Positions 15,182-23,453 of a stretch of 37,187 nucleotides of DNA are shown one piece after another. Below the pieces are notes generated by a model that was not told where the DNA came from, searched no databases, and saw only the letters and a program-made list of their open reading frames with translations. Origin of the DNA: an uncultured Collinsella sp. (GTDB lineage Bacteria; Actinomycetota; Coriobacteriia; Coriobacteriales; Coriobacteriaceae); assembly GCA_902464965.1 (NCBI GenBank), contig CABQLI010000012.1:1-37187 (forward strand). The letters are read 5' to 3'. A program made the translations under genes and the position numbers. Position 1 is the first letter of the stretch. Every line of letters begins with the position of its first letter.

Positions 15182-16222
15182 ATGTCTGAGCTCAACCCCG
15201 TCCGCATTGCCGTTATCGGCGCCGGCGCCATGGGCCGCAACCACATCCGCTTTGTCACCGAGGAGCCCGAGACCGAGCTCGTCGCCATCGCCGACGCCTT
15301 TGAGGGCGCCCGCGCCACGGCTGAGGCCGCCGGCGTGCCGTTTTATACCGATCCCGCCCAGATGATGGACGAGGTCAAGCCCGACGCCGTCATCATCGCC
15401 ACGCCCAACGACCTGCACCTGGGCGTTGCCCGCGAGGCCATCAAGCGCAACATCGTGCCGTTGGTCGAAAAGCCGATCTCCAACGACCTGGAGGATGCCC
15501 AGGCCTTCGCCGCCGAGGCCGAGACCGCCGGTGTACCCGTGCTCGTGGGTCAGCACCGTCGCCACAACCCCTTCGTCAATAAGGCCAAGGAGATCATCGA
15601 GTCCGGCGAGCTGGGCAAGCTCACCGTGTCGAGCTTCCACTACATGATCTATAAGAATGACGAGTACTTCGACGTCGAGTGGCGCCGCAAGAAGGGTGCC
15701 GGCCCGATCCTGGTCAACCTGGTTCACGACGTCGACCTGCTCCGTTACCTGCTGGGCGAGCCCGTTGCCGTCCAGGGCATGCGGTCCAGCGCCGCCCGCG
15801 GTTTTGAGACCGAGGACTCCGCCGTGGTCAACGTCCGTTTTGCCGATGGCGCGCTTGCGAGCATGACCATCTCCGACGCCACCGCCAGCCCCTGGAACTG
15901 GGAGGCAACCGCTCGCGAGGATCCGCAGTACCGCCCCTTCGACGCCGACGCCTACTTTATTGGCGGAACCTTGGGCGCCCTATCGCTGCCCCGCCTGCAC
16001 CAGTTCTCCTACGACGGCGCCTCCAACTGGCACAAGCCGCTGCAGATGGAGATCCCGGCCGTCGACCCGGCGCTGCCGCACAAGATGCAGCTCAAGCACT
16101 TTGTGAAGGTTGTCCGCCGCGAGGTCGAGCCCGTCGTGACCCCCGCCGACAACGTTAAGACGCTCACGCTTCTCAACGCTATCAAGGAGGCCGCCGAAAC
16201 CGGCCAGCTCGTCGAGCTGTAA
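15182..16222 (+). CDS. Gfo/Idh/MocA family oxidoreductase
   Basis: The 346-residue NAD(P)-dependent sugar or polyol dehydrogenase has an N-terminal Rossmann fold with GAGAMGRNH at about 13-20 and the family motif EKP near residue 98 (PLVEKPIS), followed by the C-terminal alpha/beta substrate domain containing the His/Asp-bearing segment NLVHDVDLLRYLLGEP near residue 180. The length is typical. Such enzymes act on inositols, uronic acids or other cyclic polyols. The ribosome site AAGGAG lies 5 bases upstream of ATG 15182. It is the last gene of the SDR-MFS-dehydrogenase group controlled in all likelihood by the divergent LysR protein. The precise substrate is unknown. Confidence 0.9.
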   Translation: MSELNPVRIAVIGAGAMGRNHIRFVTEEPETELVAIADAFEGARATAEAAGVPFYTDPAQMMDEVKPDAVIIATPNDLHLGVAREAIKRNIVPLVEKPISNDLEDAQAFAAEAETAGVPVLVGQHRRHNPFVNKAKEIIESGELGKLTVSSFHYMIYKNDEYFDVEWRRKKGAGPILVNLVHDVDLLRYLLGEPVAVQGMRSSAARGFETEDSAVVNVRFADGALASMTISDATASPWNWEATAREDPQYRPFDADAYFIGGTLGALSLPRLHQFSYDGASNWHKPLQMEIPAVDPALPHKMQLKHFVKVVRREVEPVVTPADNVKTLTLLNAIKEAAETGQLVEL

Positions 16223-16294
16223 TGCCTTAAGAGCGGCCGCGGCAGAAACCCCATGCGAGCCCCTCGGTCCGCCACCAATAAGCCCCTCTTCTTC

Positions 16295-16328
16295 GCCCCA
16301 CGAGCAGCCTCCTGCCCGCGGGGCATTT
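16295..16328 (+). terminator. Probable terminator after the Gfo/Idh gene
   Basis: GCCCC (16295-16299) pairs with GGGGC (16320-16324), with an inner GCAG/CTGC stem, and is followed by ATTTTG. It is a modest but well-placed intrinsic terminator 70 bases past the stop. Confidence 0.5.
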
Positions 16329-16348
16329 TGCTACCTTGCCGACGTTTT

Positions 16349-16397
16349 TTCTGGGGCGGGGGCTATTTTGCACCTCGACTTGATTCGTTCGCCCCAA
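16349..16397. repeat. Decayed copy of the 11728 palindrome
   Basis: TTTTTTCTGGGGCGGGG on the left and CGCCCCAAAACAG on the right form an imperfect inverted repeat. The left arm differs by about one base from the TTTTTCTGGGACGGGG arm at 11732-11748. It lies in the 247-base gap before tex, 70 bases upstream of its start. Confidence 0.45.
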
Positions 16398-16469
16398 AAC
16401 AGTCTTTTGGGACGGGTGGTATCCTTGGTAGCTCTGTGCTGCAAACGCACCTCAAACGCAAGGAGTTTC

Positions 16470-18617
16470 ATGGATCTTATCGCTCAGCTCGCCCACGAGC
16501 TCAATCTTAAGACCGCCAACATCGAGGCAGCCGTCAAGCTCATCGATGAGGGCAACACCATTCCCTTTATCTCGCGCTACCGCAAGGAAGCCACGGGCGG
16601 CATGGACGACGTCGCCCTGCGCGCACTCGACGAGCGCCTGTCCTACCTGCGCAATCTTGAGCAGCGCAAGGAGGACGTCATTCTGCTCATCGACGCCCAG
16701 GGCAAGCTCACGCCCGAACTCGAACAGCAGATTCGCGAGGCCACACAGCTCCAGCGTGTCGAGGACCTCTACAAGCCCTACCGCAAAAAGCGCATGACCC
16801 GCGCACAGAAGGCCCGCGAGGCCGGCCTGGAGCCGCTCGCCAATATGATCATCATGCAGGCATCCGCCAAGGGCAGCGCACTCGACGCCGCCGCGGCATA
16901 CGTCAACGAGGAGGCCGGCTTCGACACGCCCGAGAAGGCGCTCGCCGGTGCGGCGGACATCGTGGCCGAGACGGTGGCCGAGGACCCCGAGAACGTCGCC
17001 GACCTGCGCGCCTTTACGCAAAACACCGCCGACATCGTCGTCGAGGCCACCGACCCCGCCGAAAAAACTCCCTACGAGCCGTACTACAGCTATGACGAGC
17101 CGCTGCGCCGTATACCCAACCACCGCGTGCTGGCTATCGACCGCGGTGAGCGCGAGGGCAAGCTCCGCGTGCGCGTGAACGTCGACGGCGCTGCCGCCAC
17201 GGCACGCCTCGGCAGCCGTTGGCCCCGACGCCAGGGCGTCTTCGCGCCCGTCTTTGACGCCGCTATCGCCGACGGCTACAAGCGCCTCATGGCTCCCTCG
17301 CTGGAGCGCGAGGCCCGTGCTAAGCTCACCGTCCGCGCCCAGACCGAGGCCATCAACGTCTTTGCCAAGAATCTCGAGGGCCTGCTCTCGGCACGCCCCG
17401 TGCGCGGTGCCCGCGTGCTCGCGCTCGATCCGGGATACCGCACCGGCTGCAAGGTCGCCGTTATGGACGAGACCGGCAAGCTGCTCGACCACGGCGTGGT
17501 CTACCCCACCAAGCCGCGCCACGACGTCGCCGGCACCAAGCGCGAGCTCGCCCGCCTCGTCAAAAAGGACAGCGTCAACACCATCGTCATCGGCAACGGC
17601 ACCGCCAGCCGCGAGACCGAGGAAGTCGTCTCGGAGTTCATTGCCGAGCAGGCGCCTGGACTGCGATACACCATCGTCAACGAGGCCGGCGCATCGGTGT
17701 ACTCCGCCTCCGAGCTCGCCAGCCAGGAGTATCCCGATCTGGACGTCACCGTGCGTGGCGCCATGAGCCTGGGCCGCCGTCTGCAGGACCCGCTGGCAGA
17801 GCTCGTCAAGATCCCGCCCCAGTCCATCGGCGTTGGCCAGTACCAGCACGACCTTGACCAGGCCGAGCTTTCACGCACCCTGGGCCACGTGGTGGAGGAC
17901 GTCGTTAACCACGTGGGCGTCGACGTGAATACCGCGAGCGCGAGCCTACTGGGATACGTATCGGGCATTACGCCGAGCGTGGCCAAAAACATCGTGGCCT
18001 ACCGCGAGGAAAATGGCGCCTTTACCGATCGCCGTCAGCTTAAGAAGGTCCCCAAGCTGGGACCCAAGGCATATCTCAACGCCGCGGGCTTTTTGCGCAT
18101 TAGCGGCGGCAAGAACCCACTCGACGCGACAAGCGTCCACCCCGAGAGCTACGAGGTGGCAACGGCCGTCCTGGAGCGCGCCGGCGTTGCGGCAAGCGAG
18201 CTCAGCCGTGGCGGCGTGCCCGACATCGAGCGCCGTCTGGGCAGCATCTCGGCGCTGGCAAGCGACCTGGACTGCGGCACCCTAACGCTCATCGACATTG
18301 TCAACGAGCTCAAGAAGCCCGGTCGCGACCCGCGCGACGATGCGCCCGAGGTGGTCTTTAGCCGCTCAGCGCTTTCCATCGACGACCTGGAGCCCGGCAT
18401 GGAGCTCAAGGGCACAGTGCGCAACGTTGTGGACTTTGGCGCCTTCGTCGACGTGGGCGTGCACCAGGACGGCCTCGTACATATCTCCAAGCTGGCCAAC
18501 CGCTTTGTCAAGCACCCGAGCGACGTGGTGCGCGTCGGTGATACGGTCAAGGTGTGGGTCGAGAAGGTCGATCGCGACCGCAAGAAGATCTCGCTCACCA
18601 TGGTGCAGGGCAAGTAA
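16470..18617 (+). CDS. tex: Tex family RNA-binding transcription accessory protein
   Basis: The 715-residue Tex/YhgF protein is close to the family length (E. coli YhgF is 773). The order is an N-terminal helical region (IPFISRYRKEATGGMDD at about 28-44), a YqgF/RNase H-like domain (VLALDPGYRTGCKVAV near 320), the helix-hairpin-helix region (VDVNTASASLLGYVSGI near 487) and a C-terminal S1 RNA-binding domain at about 635-712 (LKGTVRNVVDFGAFVDVGVH). Tex binds RNA and associates with RNA polymerase; in several species it affects toxin expression or stress fitness. I chose ATG 16470 with AAGGAG 5 bases upstream; the longer frame to 16368 runs into a repeat. The gene stands alone. Confidence 0.95.
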   Translation: MDLIAQLAHELNLKTANIEAAVKLIDEGNTIPFISRYRKEATGGMDDVALRALDERLSYLRNLEQRKEDVILLIDAQGKLTPELEQQIREATQLQRVEDLYKPYRKKRMTRAQKAREAGLEPLANMIIMQASAKGSALDAAAAYVNEEAGFDTPEKALAGAADIVAETVAEDPENVADLRAFTQNTADIVVEATDPAEKTPYEPYYSYDEPLRRIPNHRVLAIDRGEREGKLRVRVNVDGAAATARLGSRWPRRQGVFAPVFDAAIADGYKRLMAPSLEREARAKLTVRAQTEAINVFAKNLEGLLSARPVRGARVLALDPGYRTGCKVAVMDETGKLLDHGVVYPTKPRHDVAGTKRELARLVKKDSVNTIVIGNGTASRETEEVVSEFIAEQAPGLRYTIVNEAGASVYSASELASQEYPDLDVTVRGAMSLGRRLQDPLAELVKIPPQSIGVGQYQHDLDQAELSRTLGHVVEDVVNHVGVDVNTASASLLGYVSGITPSVAKNIVAYREENGAFTDRRQLKKVPKLGPKAYLNAAGFLRISGGKNPLDATSVHPESYEVATAVLERAGVAASELSRGGVPDIERRLGSISALASDLDCGTLTLIDIVNELKKPGRDPRDDAPEVVFSRSALSIDDLEPGMELKGTVRNVVDFGAFVDVGVHQDGLVHISKLANRFVKHPSDVVRVGDTVKVWVEKVDRDRKKISLTMVQGK

Positions 18618-18626
18618 ACCGCCAAA

Positions 18627-18842
18627 GCAAAGGTACCCCCTGTAGCGATGTGCAAAATCGCGAGTATTCTGCAATTTCCGCCGTTCCGAACGCCCCACAG
18701 AGACAATAACGTCAAAAACAGCCCCCGTTTTAGCGACATTAGAGCCAGAACGGGGGCTGTTCCGTGCTTCACCCAACTGGGAAAAGCCTTTACCTTGCTG
18801 AATACTCTCAATTTTGCACGGCGCAGGCGGGGGTACCTTTGC
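18627..18842. repeat. 216-bp element with 48-bp imperfect terminal inverted repeats
   Basis: Arms 18627-18674 and 18795-18842 have equal length and share GCAAAGGTACCCCC (14 perfect), TGCAAAAT, AGTATTC and GCAA in the same positions, with variable bases between. A second perfect stem lies at the centre. The layout resembles a MITE or large nested palindrome. No transposase or obvious target duplication is visible. Confidence 0.7.
18717..18761 (-). terminator. Intrinsic terminator, minus strand
   Basis: AACAGCCCCCGTT (18717-18729) pairs perfectly with 18749-18761. On the minus strand the hairpin is followed by TTTTTG. It lies at the centre of the 216-bp element and is the first good terminator past the leftward transaldolase gene, about 240 bases beyond its stop. 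Confidence 0.7.
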
Positions 18843-18844
18843 CC

Positions 18845-18871
18845 ACGGCAGGATATGGAAGCCAAGCGCCA
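18845..18871 (-). pseudogene. Duplicated tail of the transaldolase gene
   Basis: On the minus strand this stretch encodes ALGFHILP, the exact last eight residues of the aldolase gene ending at 18999, but the stop codon is replaced by Trp. About 22 of 25 bases match the true 3' end 154 bases to the right. It marks a duplication or displaced older gene end next to the 216-bp element. Confidence 0.65.
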
Positions 18872-18900
18872 ACTTGCTGGCAAGCTCGTGTCGGCAGCCT

Positions 18901-18964
18901 CGGCCTTTCCTTTGCCTAGCGCGACCCTCGCGAAGCGCGTGAGCGATAGGGAAAGGAAAGGCCG
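18901..18964. repeat. 13-bp perfect inverted repeat
   Basis: CGGCCTTTCCTTT (18901-18913) pairs with AAAGGAAAGGCCG (18952-18964). The loop holds a further GCGCG/CGCGC stem. It fills most of the space between the duplicated tail and the true end of the aldolase gene. Confidence 0.7.
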
Positions 18965-18998
18965 GGGCGAGCAGCCCGCGGCGTAGCCAGTGTTCGCG

Positions 18999-19703
18999 TT
19001 ACGGCAGAATATGGAAGCCCAAAGCGGCGATATCCTTGGCAAAGCCGCGCACGGTGTCGAGCGAGACCTCGTACGGGTCGCGACCGATATTCTTGCGCTT
19101 GGCCAGGATGCTGTTGGGCACCGTAATGATCTGGCAACCGCAGGCTTCTGCCTGGTAAATGTTGATGAGCTCGCGCGTGGACGCCCACAGGACCTCACAG
19201 TTGGGCTTGGCGGCGGCCTTCTTGACCGACTCCGTCATAAACGGAATGGGGTCGACGCCGGTATCGGCGATACGGCCGGCAAAGAGCGAGATAATGGACG
19301 GCGTCTCGGTGTCAACGGCCTCGACCATCTCATCGACCTGCGTAGGCGTAAAGATGGTGGTGACGTTGACCTTGATGCCGTCGGCCGAAAGCTTGCGCAC
19401 CAGCTCGGCGGTGGACTCGCCCTTGGTGGTCACGCACGGAATCTTGACGTAGACGTTCTCGGCCCAGGTAGCGATCTCGCGCGCCTCGACCTCCATGGTC
19501 TCGACGTCGTCGGCAAAGACCTCAAACGAGACGGACACATCGGTGATATGGGCCAGGACCTCCTTGGCAAACGCGCGGTAATCCGTCACGCCGCCCTTCT
19601 TCATAAGGGACGGGTTGGTCGTGAAACCCTGAACGTTGCCGTTCTCGTACATGTCGAGCATGCCCTCGAGGTTTGCACCGTCAGCGAACACCTTGATTGC
19701 CAT
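18999..19703 (-). CDS. Fructose-6-phosphate aldolase / transaldolase-like protein
   Basis: The 234-residue cytoplasmic enzyme belongs to the small transaldolase (TalC/FSA) group, which cleaves or transfers dihydroxyacetone units using a Schiff-base lysine. Diagnostic features are KVFADGANLEGM at the N-terminus, GFTTNPSL at 27-34, and VYVKIP with the likely catalytic Lys87. The length fits FSA rather than the 310-residue classical transaldolases. I chose ATG 19703; AAAGGAA lies upstream and the protein then starts with the family's first strand. Whether it acts as transaldolase in the pentose phosphate route or as fructose-6-phosphate aldolase cannot be decided here. A partial duplicate of its 3' end lies downstream. 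Confidence 0.9.
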   Translation of the reverse strand: MAIKVFADGANLEGMLDMYENGNVQGFTTNPSLMKKGGVTDYRAFAKEVLAHITDVSVSFEVFADDVETMEVEAREIATWAENVYVKIPCVTTKGESTAELVRKLSADGIKVNVTTIFTPTQVDEMVEAVDTETPSIISLFAGRIADTGVDPIPFMTESVKKAAAKPNCEVLWASTRELINIYQAEACGCQIITVPNSILAKRKNIGRDPYEVSLDTVRGFAKDIAALGFHILP

Positions 19704-19733
19704 CTGCCTGATTCCTTTCGTTAGCATACGGCC

Positions 19734-19824
19734 GATAAACTGCTAAACACTTTACCTACGTTTATCAAGGCGTGAACTGCGGTTTTTTATCTTCTCGGCG
19801 AACGGTATAAACACCTCAGTGTTT
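19734..19824. promoter_or_regulatory. Inverted repeats upstream of the aldolase gene
   Basis: GATAAAC (19734-19740) and GTTTATC (19760-19766) form a perfect 7-bp inverted repeat, and AAACAC/GTGTTT (19809-19824) a perfect 6-bp one. On the minus strand TTGATA within the first repeat resembles a -35 box, though no good -10 follows. The gap 19704-19896 is AT-rich and has no gene. Confidence 0.35.
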
Positions 19825-19896
19825 GGATTGATAAATCGATTGAGCATGCAAAAACAAAGAGTCGCAGTTTGAGCAAACGTCAGAACGCGGGATTCA

Positions 19897-20724
19897 TTAG
19901 ATGAGGCCGAAATGCTGCATCGCTGTGACGGTGCCGTCGTGTGCGACATCATCAGTCACGTAGTCGGCGAGCGCCTTGACCTCGGGCATGGCGTTGCCCA
20001 TGGCCACGGCCGTCTCGACAGCGGCGAGCATACCCAGATCGTTGCCGGAATCGCCAAAGCCAAAGGTGCGCGCGTTGCCGGTGCGACCCAGGTATTCCAG
20101 CGCTCGCGCCACGCCCACGCCCTTGTCAATGCCCTTGGGGCTCAGCTCGCGATTCTGACCACCGGTGTTGCACAGCTCAAACTCGCGATCGATAAAGCCG
20201 TCATCGTTGGCTACGCGAGCCAGGTAGCTCGCGACGATGCACACCTTGCCCACGCGCAGACGGCCGTCGACGCGCATTTCCTCGGTGCTGTGCACCACAG
20301 AAGTGCCGATCAGAGACGACTGCTCAACACCCGCGGGTTCCAGGGCAAAAGTAGCCACGTTGGTCTCGAAAAAGGCCTCAATCCCTGCCGCGGCCATACG
20401 GCGCGCAAGCTCCTCGATAACGTCCTCGTCAAAGCAGTCCTCATGCACCACGCGGCCCTCGACCTCGAGCGTCGCTCCCGCCATGGCAACGACACCCGCC
20501 GGGTTCAGCGCGCGCAGGCCATCGGCAATCAGCCACAAGGGACGACCCGTGCAGATAAATGCCTGGTGTCCCGCGTCGCGCAGACGATGAAACGCCTCAA
20601 CGACCGCCTGCGAGGGGCGAACCGCCGAAAAGTCCTTGTCGGTCATGTTGTCGGGATCGAACGACGTCAGCGTGCCGTCCACGTCAAAAAAGAGCACGGC
20701 GGAATCGGGGCACGCATCAATCAT
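19897..20724 (-). CDS. HAD family hydrolase, Cof type
   Basis: The 275-residue haloacid-dehalogenase phosphatase has motif I FFDVDGTLT with the nucleophile Asp14 and Asp16, motif II in ICTGRP, and motif IV GFGDSGNDLGML near the C-terminus. The long segment between motifs II and IV is the type C2 cap typical of Cof-like sugar-phosphate phosphatases. The substrate is unknown, most often hexose phosphates or phosphorylated cofactors. I chose ATG 20724, preceded by AAAGGAA; the frame is open to 20760. It is divergent from rlmKL with a 75-base gap that must hold both promoters. Confidence 0.9.
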   Translation of the reverse strand: MIDACPDSAVLFFDVDGTLTSFDPDNMTDKDFSAVRPSQAVVEAFHRLRDAGHQAFICTGRPLWLIADGLRALNPAGVVAMAGATLEVEGRVVHEDCFDEDVIEELARRMAAAGIEAFFETNVATFALEPAGVEQSSLIGTSVVHSTEEMRVDGRLRVGKVCIVASYLARVANDDGFIDREFELCNTGGQNRELSPKGIDKGVGVARALEYLGRTGNARTFGFGDSGNDLGMLAAVETAVAMGNAMPEVKALADYVTDDVAHDGTVTAMQHFGLI

Positions 20725-20766
20725 ATGGGTTCCTTTCGGGGGCGAGAGTAAACGAAGCATCCATCA

Positions 20767-20772
20767 TATAAT
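20767..20772 (+). promoter_or_regulatory. Candidate -10 box of rlmKL
   Basis: A perfect TATAAT lies 28 bases before the rlmKL start. No convincing -35 is seen at 16-18 bases. On the other strand the overlapping TATGAT (20768-20763) could serve the HAD gene, making this a shared back-to-back promoter. Confidence 0.4.
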
Positions 20773-20799
20773 GGAGCGACGCAACCAGAGAGGTCACCC

Positions 20800-23358
20800 A
20801 TGGAATTTTACGCAAGCTGCCCCGAGGGCTTTGAGTCCGCACTCGCCGATGAGCTTAAACGCCTCGGGCTTTCGCATGTTCGCCGGCTAAAGGGCCGCGC
20901 TACATTTGAGGGCGAGCTCGAAGAAGGCTACCGCGCCTGTCTGTGGTCACGCCTGGCGAGCCGTGTGTTCGTGGTACTCGGGCGCTTTGAGGCGCAGGAT
21001 GCCGATGAACTGTACGACAGCGTTTACGACATCGCCTGGGAGACCATCATCCGCCCCGGCGCCACCATCGCCATCACCGCCCGCGGCGTGACCGAGCAGC
21101 TGCGCAACACGCGCTTCTCGGCCCTGCGCGCCAAGGACGCATTGTGCGACCGCTTGGCCGAAACCACGGGCCGTCGCGCCGATGTCGACGCCGCCGACCC
21201 CGATGTTCACCTACTGCTTTCGCTGCGCCAGCGCCGCGCGAGCATAAGCCTGGACCTTTCGGGCGACCCGCTGTTCAAGCGCCTGCCGCCCGCGGCGACC
21301 CGTGCCGGCGAGGGTGCGCACGTGTTGCGCCCCGACTACGCCGCCCTGGTGCTGGCGCAGGTCGGCTGGACCGCACTGTGCGAGCGCGAGTTGACGGCCG
21401 ACGATTACGAGAATGAAGCCCTTCCCACGCTAATCGATGCCTCGTGCGCCGGCGGCGGCCTGTTGCTGGAAGCCGTGAACATTCTGACCGACCGCGCCCC
21501 GGGCGCCGCACGCGAGCGCTGGGGCTTTGAGGACTGGCAGCTACACGACGCCGCTCTGTGGGAGCAGCTGCTTGCCGAGGCGCGCGAGCGCGAGGCGGCA
21601 GCGCGCGAGCGCCAGGCGCGCATCGTGGCCGTAGACATCGACCCCGCCGCCCGCAAGACCGCCGAGCGCATGGTCAAGAGCGCTGGCTACAAGCGTTTTG
21701 TCGACTTTTGCGCCGCCAAGCCCGCCACCGCGCTGGACCATGCGGGCGCCGTCGCCGGTGCCGCCGTGGTCGCAGACACCACCGAGACCCCGCTTTCGCT
21801 CATGCACGACGCCATGACGCTGGTCGGCGAGCTGCGCCGCGCGCCCGAGCTCGCTTCGGCACCGGTCGCCGCACTCACCCGCGATGGCCTTATGGCCCGC
21901 GCGCTCCATGCCGAGCCCGCGCGCTCCATCGCCGTCATGCCCAATAACGAGGAGGCGGCTATTGAGGTTTGGCCTTCGCTCGACCACGCCGCCGCGGCAT
22001 TCGAAGCTGCGACCAGCGCAGATGCCGAGGAGCAGACCGCAGACGCTCAAGACGAAGCCGCTGCTTCCGCCATGCCCGAGCCTGCCGCCATGCTCGACCT
22101 GGGCGACGGCAAGCCGTTGCCCGTGCTCATCCCCGAGTCGGAGCAGTTCGCCAACCGCCTGCGCAAGAACGCGCGCCTGCGCCGCAAGTGGGCCAAGCGC
22201 GAGGGCGTGAGCTGCTACCGCGTCTACGATGCCGACCTGCCCGACTACTCCGCCGCCATCGACCTGTACGAGGGCTGCCCGCAGACGCCGGGCCGCTGGC
22301 TCGTCATTGCCGAATACGCCGCACCTAAGACCATCGACCCCGCACTGGCCCAGGCCCGCATGCTCGACATCTTGGCCATCGCACCGCGCATCCTTGATGT
22401 TCCGGCCGAGCACGTGCACGCCAAGGCCCGCATGCGTTCGCGCGGCGGCTCGCAGTACGGCAAGCAGGGCGCCGGCAAGGGCGGCTCGGGCGAGCGCGCC
22501 AACATCGCACGCCGTCGCCTGCCGCTCATCGAAGAGGGTAGACTCACCTTTGCCGTCAACTTTGATGACTACCTGGATGTGGGCATCTTCTTGGATCACC
22601 GCGTCACCCGCAACCTGGTGCGCGAGCACGCCAAACAGGCGCGCCGCTTCCTCAACCTGTTCGCCTACACCGGCACCGCCACCTGCTATGCGGCCGACGG
22701 CGGCGTCGAGGAGACCGTGACGGTCGACCTCTCCAACACCTACCTGGACTGGGCCGAGCGCAATATGCGCCAGAACGGCTTTGTGGGGTCACAGCATCAC
22801 TTTGTGCGCGACGACGTGCTCGCCTGGATTCGCGACCAGCGCCAGACGCGCAACCGCTGGGACCTGATCTTTGTCGACCCGCCCACGTTCTCGAACTCGT
22901 CAAAGATGGGCCGCCGTACCTGGGATGTCCAGCGCGACCATGTTGAGCTTTTGGCCGGCGTATCGCGCCTGCTCGCACAGGGCGGACATGCCATCTTTAG
23001 CTGCAACCTGCGCGGCTTCCGCCCCGAGACACGCAAGCTCGCGCGCGCGGGCGTGGTGTTGGAGGACATTACGGCGCAGACCATCCCCGAGGATTTCGCA
23101 CGCAACCAGAAGGTGCACCACTGCTATATCGTGCGCCGCCTGCCCATTGAGGACGCCATGGCCGAGGTCGGCTTTAGCGCCGAGGAGATTGCCGAGCGTG
23201 TCGAGGAGCTGCGCAACCCCGAAGCCCGCAAGCCTCGCACAACGGCGCCCGCGCACGCGCAGGCCGGAGACCGAGGGCCGCGCGGCAACGGCAAACCCTC
23301 CCCCGCCGGCAAGCCCAAAAAGAAGAAGTTCTACGCCAGCAAGCCCAAGGGCAAATAA
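20800..23358 (+). CDS. rlmL: RlmKL-type 23S rRNA methyltransferase (first centre degenerate)
   Basis: The 852-residue protein follows the RlmKL plan: an N-terminal ferredoxin-like/THUMP region (1-160), a first class I methyltransferase domain (about 165-400), and a second (about 500-800) that in E. coli makes m7G2069. The second is intact: NLFAYTGTATCYAA near 620 and FVDPPTFSNS at about 691-700. The first, which should make m2G2445, looks decayed. The SAM motif reads DASCAGGGLLLEA instead of DPxCGSGTxxIEA, no NPPY motif is found, and an Ala-rich low-complexity stretch (about 395-430) takes its place. The C-terminal 45 residues are very basic and disordered, making the protein 150 residues longer than in E. 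coli. ATG 20800 follows GAGAGG. Confidence 0.88.
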   Translation: MEFYASCPEGFESALADELKRLGLSHVRRLKGRATFEGELEEGYRACLWSRLASRVFVVLGRFEAQDADELYDSVYDIAWETIIRPGATIAITARGVTEQLRNTRFSALRAKDALCDRLAETTGRRADVDAADPDVHLLLSLRQRRASISLDLSGDPLFKRLPPAATRAGEGAHVLRPDYAALVLAQVGWTALCERELTADDYENEALPTLIDASCAGGGLLLEAVNILTDRAPGAARERWGFEDWQLHDAALWEQLLAEAREREAAARERQARIVAVDIDPAARKTAERMVKSAGYKRFVDFCAAKPATALDHAGAVAGAAVVADTTETPLSLMHDAMTLVGELRRAPELASAPVAALTRDGLMARALHAEPARSIAVMPNNEEAAIEVWPSLDHAAAAFEAATSADAEEQTADAQDEAAASAMPEPAAMLDLGDGKPLPVLIPESEQFANRLRKNARLRRKWAKREGVSCYRVYDADLPDYSAAIDLYEGCPQTPGRWLVIAEYAAPKTIDPALAQARMLDILAIAPRILDVPAEHVHAKARMRSRGGSQYGKQGAGKGGSGERANIARRRLPLIEEGRLTFAVNFDDYLDVGIFLDHRVTRNLVREHAKQARRFLNLFAYTGTATCYAADGGVEETVTVDLSNTYLDWAERNMRQNGFVGSQHHFVRDDVLAWIRDQRQTRNRWDLIFVDPPTFSNSSKMGRRTWDVQRDHVELLAGVSRLLAQGGHAIFSCNLRGFRPETRKLARAGVVLEDITAQTIPEDFARNQKVHHCYIVRRLPIEDAMAEVGFSAEEIAERVEELRNPEARKPRTTAPAHAQAGDRGPRGNGKPSPAGKPKKKKFYASKPKGK

Positions 23359-23362
23359 ACAA

Positions 23363-23429
23363 AGTTGCGGTGGAATACGGACTGCTTTGCCTGGAATTAG
23401 GCAAATTTAGACCGTATTTCACCGCAACT
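23363..23429. repeat. About 30-bp inverted repeat between convergent genes
   Basis: AGTTGCGGTGGAATACGG at the left (23363-23392 in full) pairs with 23399-23429 with a few mismatches and a 6-nt loop. It lies 5 bases after the rlmKL stop and 25 before the kdpE stop, so it may terminate both transcripts, although it lacks a T run. Confidence 0.7.
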
Positions 23430-23453
23430 CATAGTGGGATGGCGGACGCCGTC

